NCBI GenBank assembly: GCA_002899795.1
Contig: PPDG01000485.1
Location: 1-7,050 of the forward strand
Direction of reading: 5' to 3'
Origin: Desulfobacteraceae bacterium
GTDB lineage: Bacteria > Desulfobacterota > Syntrophobacteria > BM002
DNA length: 7,050 nt
Positions 5,019 through 7,050 of the stretch are shown here, piece after piece (position 1 is the first letter of the stretch; the number at the start of each line of letters is the position of its first letter). The translations under genes were made by a program, and so were the position numbers. The notes beneath the pieces were generated by a model that saw only the letters and a program-made list of their open reading frames with translations, ran no database searches and was not told the origin of the DNA.

Positions 5019-5101
5019 TAGTGATTTTAGATTTCAGTATGGAGATTTCAGATTGTTGTAAGTTGAAACTGCAGAAATCCGCAATCCGCAATCTAAAATC
5101 T
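5019..5101. repeat. Convergent spacer with inverted and tandem words
   Basis: GATTTTAGATT (5023-5033) is the exact inverse of 5090-5100, so the spacer can fold as one hairpin with an 11-pair base between two converging genes. Inside it AGATTTCAG occurs twice (5029-5037, 5043-5051) and AATCCGC twice in tandem (5076-5089). The stem may act as a weak bidirectional terminator, but it lacks a GC-rich stem and a clean U-run. Confidence 0.4.
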
Positions 5102-6538
5102 CTAACTTGCTTCTTTTAGAAAGAACTGGGAAGGCTGTATTCCGAGCACGGAGGGATGGAGGCATTTGACAATTTGCCTCTCATATGAACCGGTTTTCTG
5201 ATCCCGATCTGCAAGATTCAACTCCTCACTGCCTTTAAGACCACCCTGACCGTCATCAACCAGCAACAATACTTGGGGCCGTGTTCTTTCGGACTCGCTT
5301 GGATAATCAACCACAAGCCCTAATTCTCCATTATCCAGTTTTAGTACTGTCCCCACCGGATACAACCCCATCATGTTGATGAATGTCTTCAACAAGACTG
5401 GATCATATTCTATTCCTACCTTTTCCCACATCATTCTCAATGCTTCGTCCGGGCTGAAGGATCTGGGACGGTAGGCTCGTTCCGCAGTCAGGGCATCATA
5501 GGTGTCTGCGATACGCAGGATCTTCCCGAAGAGCGTCAAGGTTTCGGTAAAATGAAGTCGCGGATAACCACTGAGATCATAGTTCAGGTGATGTCCGAAA
5601 GGTCCCAGAACAACCCTCGATCTCATGTCGCGAGAGGCATGCAGCCTGAGAACCCTGTGTACACCTATCAAGGGATGCCTGCGAATATGTTCCCACTCTC
5701 CGGTATCCAGCATGTCTGGCTTGGTGATTATGTCCTTGGGCACCTCTACTTTGCCCAAATCGTGAAACATGCCGCAGATGGCAAGTTGCTCGAGAAAACT
5801 CTGGGACAACCCGATACGTCTCCCTAGGCTCATGGAGAGCAGTGCCACATTTACCGAATGAGTGTAGGTGTAATCATCGTAGTCTCGAATCGTTGATAAG
5901 CCCAACATCAGGGTCTCGTCCTCCAGAACCAAGTCCACCATGGTCTGGGCCAGACGCCTGGCCTTGCGTATCCCGGCAACGCTTCGTTGGGAAACTTTCT
6001 TAGCCACCTCTTTAACTGCAGTCAAAGCCTGCAAGTAGGTTTGTTTAGCCTTTTCTTTGCGCCGCAATTCAATATCCGGGGAAATGTCGTCCATTTCCCG
6101 GAGGATCTCTAACCACTGCAACCCATTATCTTCCAGTTGGCGCTCCAGCCAGGATGGGGGATCTTCTCGCATGGCGGCCTCATCAAGAAGCCTTGCAAAG
6201 ATAATAAAATCTTTGAATGAGGCCTTCCTGAAGGTAGGAAGGAATCGTAGCCCCTGGAGTCCTCGTTGCGGAAAGTACTCCATCATTTCGTTGATCAGTG
6301 GAAAGGTCTCTCTCCGATACAAAAGCTTTTCACCCTGCAGAAAGAATCTTCCCCGCCAAAGCAGAATTTCCAACTCCTCGCCGCCAGCCATTTGGGCAAG
6401 GACTTTGCCAAATTGAGCAATGCACTCCTTCATCAATTGGTTGTTTTCTTGATGGATCCTGACCGTATGGATCATGTGGTGGAAGGCCTTGATAAACTTT
6501 CCCCCCAATTCCATCAGTTCTGAATCTTGAGCCGACAA
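5102..6538 (-). CDS. HD-GYP domain protein, putative cyclic-di-GMP phosphodiesterase
   Basis: This 478-aa probable cytosolic signalling protein has no membrane helix. HD-GYP enzymes hydrolyse c-di-GMP (some cGAMP) using two or three metal ions. Residues 1-200 are a mostly helical N-terminal region without a recognised sensor domain. The HD-GYP core is about 215-395: H227 in YTYTHSVNVALLS, H259-D260-x-G-K263, H288, H316-H317, D321-L-S-G-Y-P326, and D345 in ADTYDALTAERAYR. The two histidines, the HD pair and GYP are intact. The usual Glu after HH is Leu318 and the Gly after Asp321 is Leu322, so a third metal site may be lost. A C-terminal segment (YPVGTVLKLDNGELGLVVDYP) is typical of HD-GYP proteins. 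The start is TTG at 6538, with GGAG seven bases upstream. The upstream HEAT gene ends only four bases before, so the two are very likely one operon. Activity and nucleotide preference need testing. Confidence 0.9.
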   Translation of the reverse strand: MSAQDSELMELGGKFIKAFHHMIHTVRIHQENNQLMKECIAQFGKVLAQMAGGEELEILLWRGRFFLQGEKLLYRRETFPLINEMMEYFPQRGLQGLRFLPTFRKASFKDFIIFARLLDEAAMREDPPSWLERQLEDNGLQWLEILREMDDISPDIELRRKEKAKQTYLQALTAVKEVAKKVSQRSVAGIRKARRLAQTMVDLVLEDETLMLGLSTIRDYDDYTYTHSVNVALLSMSLGRRIGLSQSFLEQLAICGMFHDLGKVEVPKDIITKPDMLDTGEWEHIRRHPLIGVHRVLRLHASRDMRSRVVLGPFGHHLNYDLSGYPRLHFTETLTLFGKILRIADTYDALTAERAYRPRSFSPDEALRMMWEKVGIEYDPVLLKTFINMMGLYPVGTVLKLDNGELGLVVDYPSESERTRPQVLLLVDDGQGGLKGSEELNLADRDQKTGSYERQIVKCLHPSVLGIQPSQFFLKEAS

Positions 6539-6542
6539 GGCA

Positions 6543-7050
6543 TCACTCCTTACTTTGATGACCCGGGTCCTGCATGACCTTTCGGGCTATACGCCGGACG
6601 CCTGGCTTGAGGCTTCGGCTGGCATCTTCCAGCACCTGCTGAGCTCCCTTTATTCTCATTGCCTGCAAGGCAAGGGCAGCACCCTGCCGATAGGCGGAAC
6701 TACGCAGATCTGGCATCCAGCCTCGACCGAGAAGGGTTTGGCGCAAGAATGGAATGGAACGCGGTGAGCCGCACCGGCCAAGGGTCCTAAAACATGCAAT
6801 GATGTGTTTGTCATCCGAGCCTTTGATTTTGCCTTCCTCAAGATACTGCAATAGAAGGGTCTCGCTGGCTTCGTTCCTTTCTTGTCCCAGATGGTGCAAA
6901 ATCAGGCGGCGCACAGAGTCGTCCTCATCCTCAATAAGATGGAAGAGTTCTTTAATGCTGGCGGGACCCCTACGCAATAGCCCCTTGACCGCCGCCTCGC
7001 GAACACGTGCCGACGAATGGTGAACCATCTTCGATAGAATCTGTATGGGT
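6543..7050 (-). CDS. HEAT-repeat protein, partial (5' end outside window)
   Basis: The reading frame stays open to the right edge of the window, so the 5' part is missing; at least 168 residues are visible. An in-frame ATG at 7028 is probably internal, because the residues before it (PIQILSK) continue the same repeat pattern. The visible part has alpha-helical pairs of HEAT/PBS-lyase type: VREAAVKGLLRRG, DSVRRLILHHLG, IIACFRTLGRCGSPRSIPFLRQTL, RQGAALALQAMRIKGAQQVLED and GVRRIARKVM. Such solenoids usually bind other proteins. The stop overlaps the ribosome binding site of the HD-GYP gene, which lies four bases downstream, so the pair is probably co-translated. It may be a scaffold or partner of the HD-GYP protein; this is inference from position. 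Confidence 0.8.
   Translation of the reverse strand, partial: PIQILSKMVHHSSARVREAAVKGLLRRGPASIKELFHLIEDEDDSVRRLILHHLGQERNEASETLLLQYLEEGKIKGSDDKHIIACFRTLGRCGSPRSIPFLRQTLLGRGWMPDLRSSAYRQGAALALQAMRIKGAQQVLEDASRSLKPGVRRIARKVMQDPGHQSKE

Noticed and set aside
4843..5061. 72-codon plus-strand open frame overlapping the eight-Cys gene
   Set aside because: Same strand, other frame; lacks a ribosome binding site and runs into the repeat spacer, while the 4788 frame has a Shine-Dalgarno and ordered cysteines.

Overview
The window (7,050 bases, roughly half G+C in the genes) looks like chromosomal DNA from a deltaproteobacterium in the broad sense (Desulfobacterota). The pointers are a small Cys-rich protein of the PxxKW type, a divergent HD-GYP protein next to a HEAT-repeat protein, and spacers full of short wordy repeats. 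This placement is an inference from gene content. No rRNA, tRNA, CRISPR array or transposase gene was seen.

Layout. Positions 1-232 are a repeat-rich spacer without a gene. Two minus-strand genes follow: an HD-domain dNTP triphosphohydrolase of the dGTPase family (233-1405) and a MutT-type Nudix hydrolase (1574-1972). Both act on the nucleotide pool, and the 160-base spacer between them can fold. Positions 1973-2468 hold a candidate promoter for the Nudix gene, a 7-base tandem repeat, and a 206-base element with near-perfect terminal inverted repeats and several nested stems (2216-2421). A widespread 20-base interspersed repeat sits inside the element. Next is the minus-strand PxxKW-like gene (2469-2744). 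It has a good candidate promoter and a GC-rich hairpin followed by a U-run in its leader.

Positions 2745-3227 are a divergent control region that is AT-rich and almost free of G on the plus strand. Rightward from it run a small winged-helix-like gene (3228-3524) and a 10-TM EamA/DMT transporter (3521-4471). They overlap by four bases (ATGA), so they are probably translationally coupled. Positions 4472-4787 carry a mirrored array of AATGAC words separated by mini-hairpins. After it comes a GTG-start 76-aa protein with eight cysteines (4788-5018), whose Shine-Dalgarno lies inside a perfect 18-base palindrome. A convergent repeat-rich spacer (5019-5101) leads to a minus-strand operon: a HEAT-repeat protein (6543 to beyond the right edge) is upstream of an HD-GYP protein (5102-6538) with a TTG start four bases after the HEAT stop codon.

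How the parts fit. The left genes suggest nucleotide-pool maintenance (removal of dNTPs and of oxidised nucleotides). The middle pair suggests a small regulator or adaptor made together with a metabolite exporter or importer. The right pair suggests cyclic-di-nucleotide signalling with a protein-protein scaffold. No single integrated new system is evident. The most unusual material is non-coding: the 206-base fold-back element, the leader hairpin, the G-depleted tract, the mirrored AATGAC array and the palindrome over the ribosome binding site.
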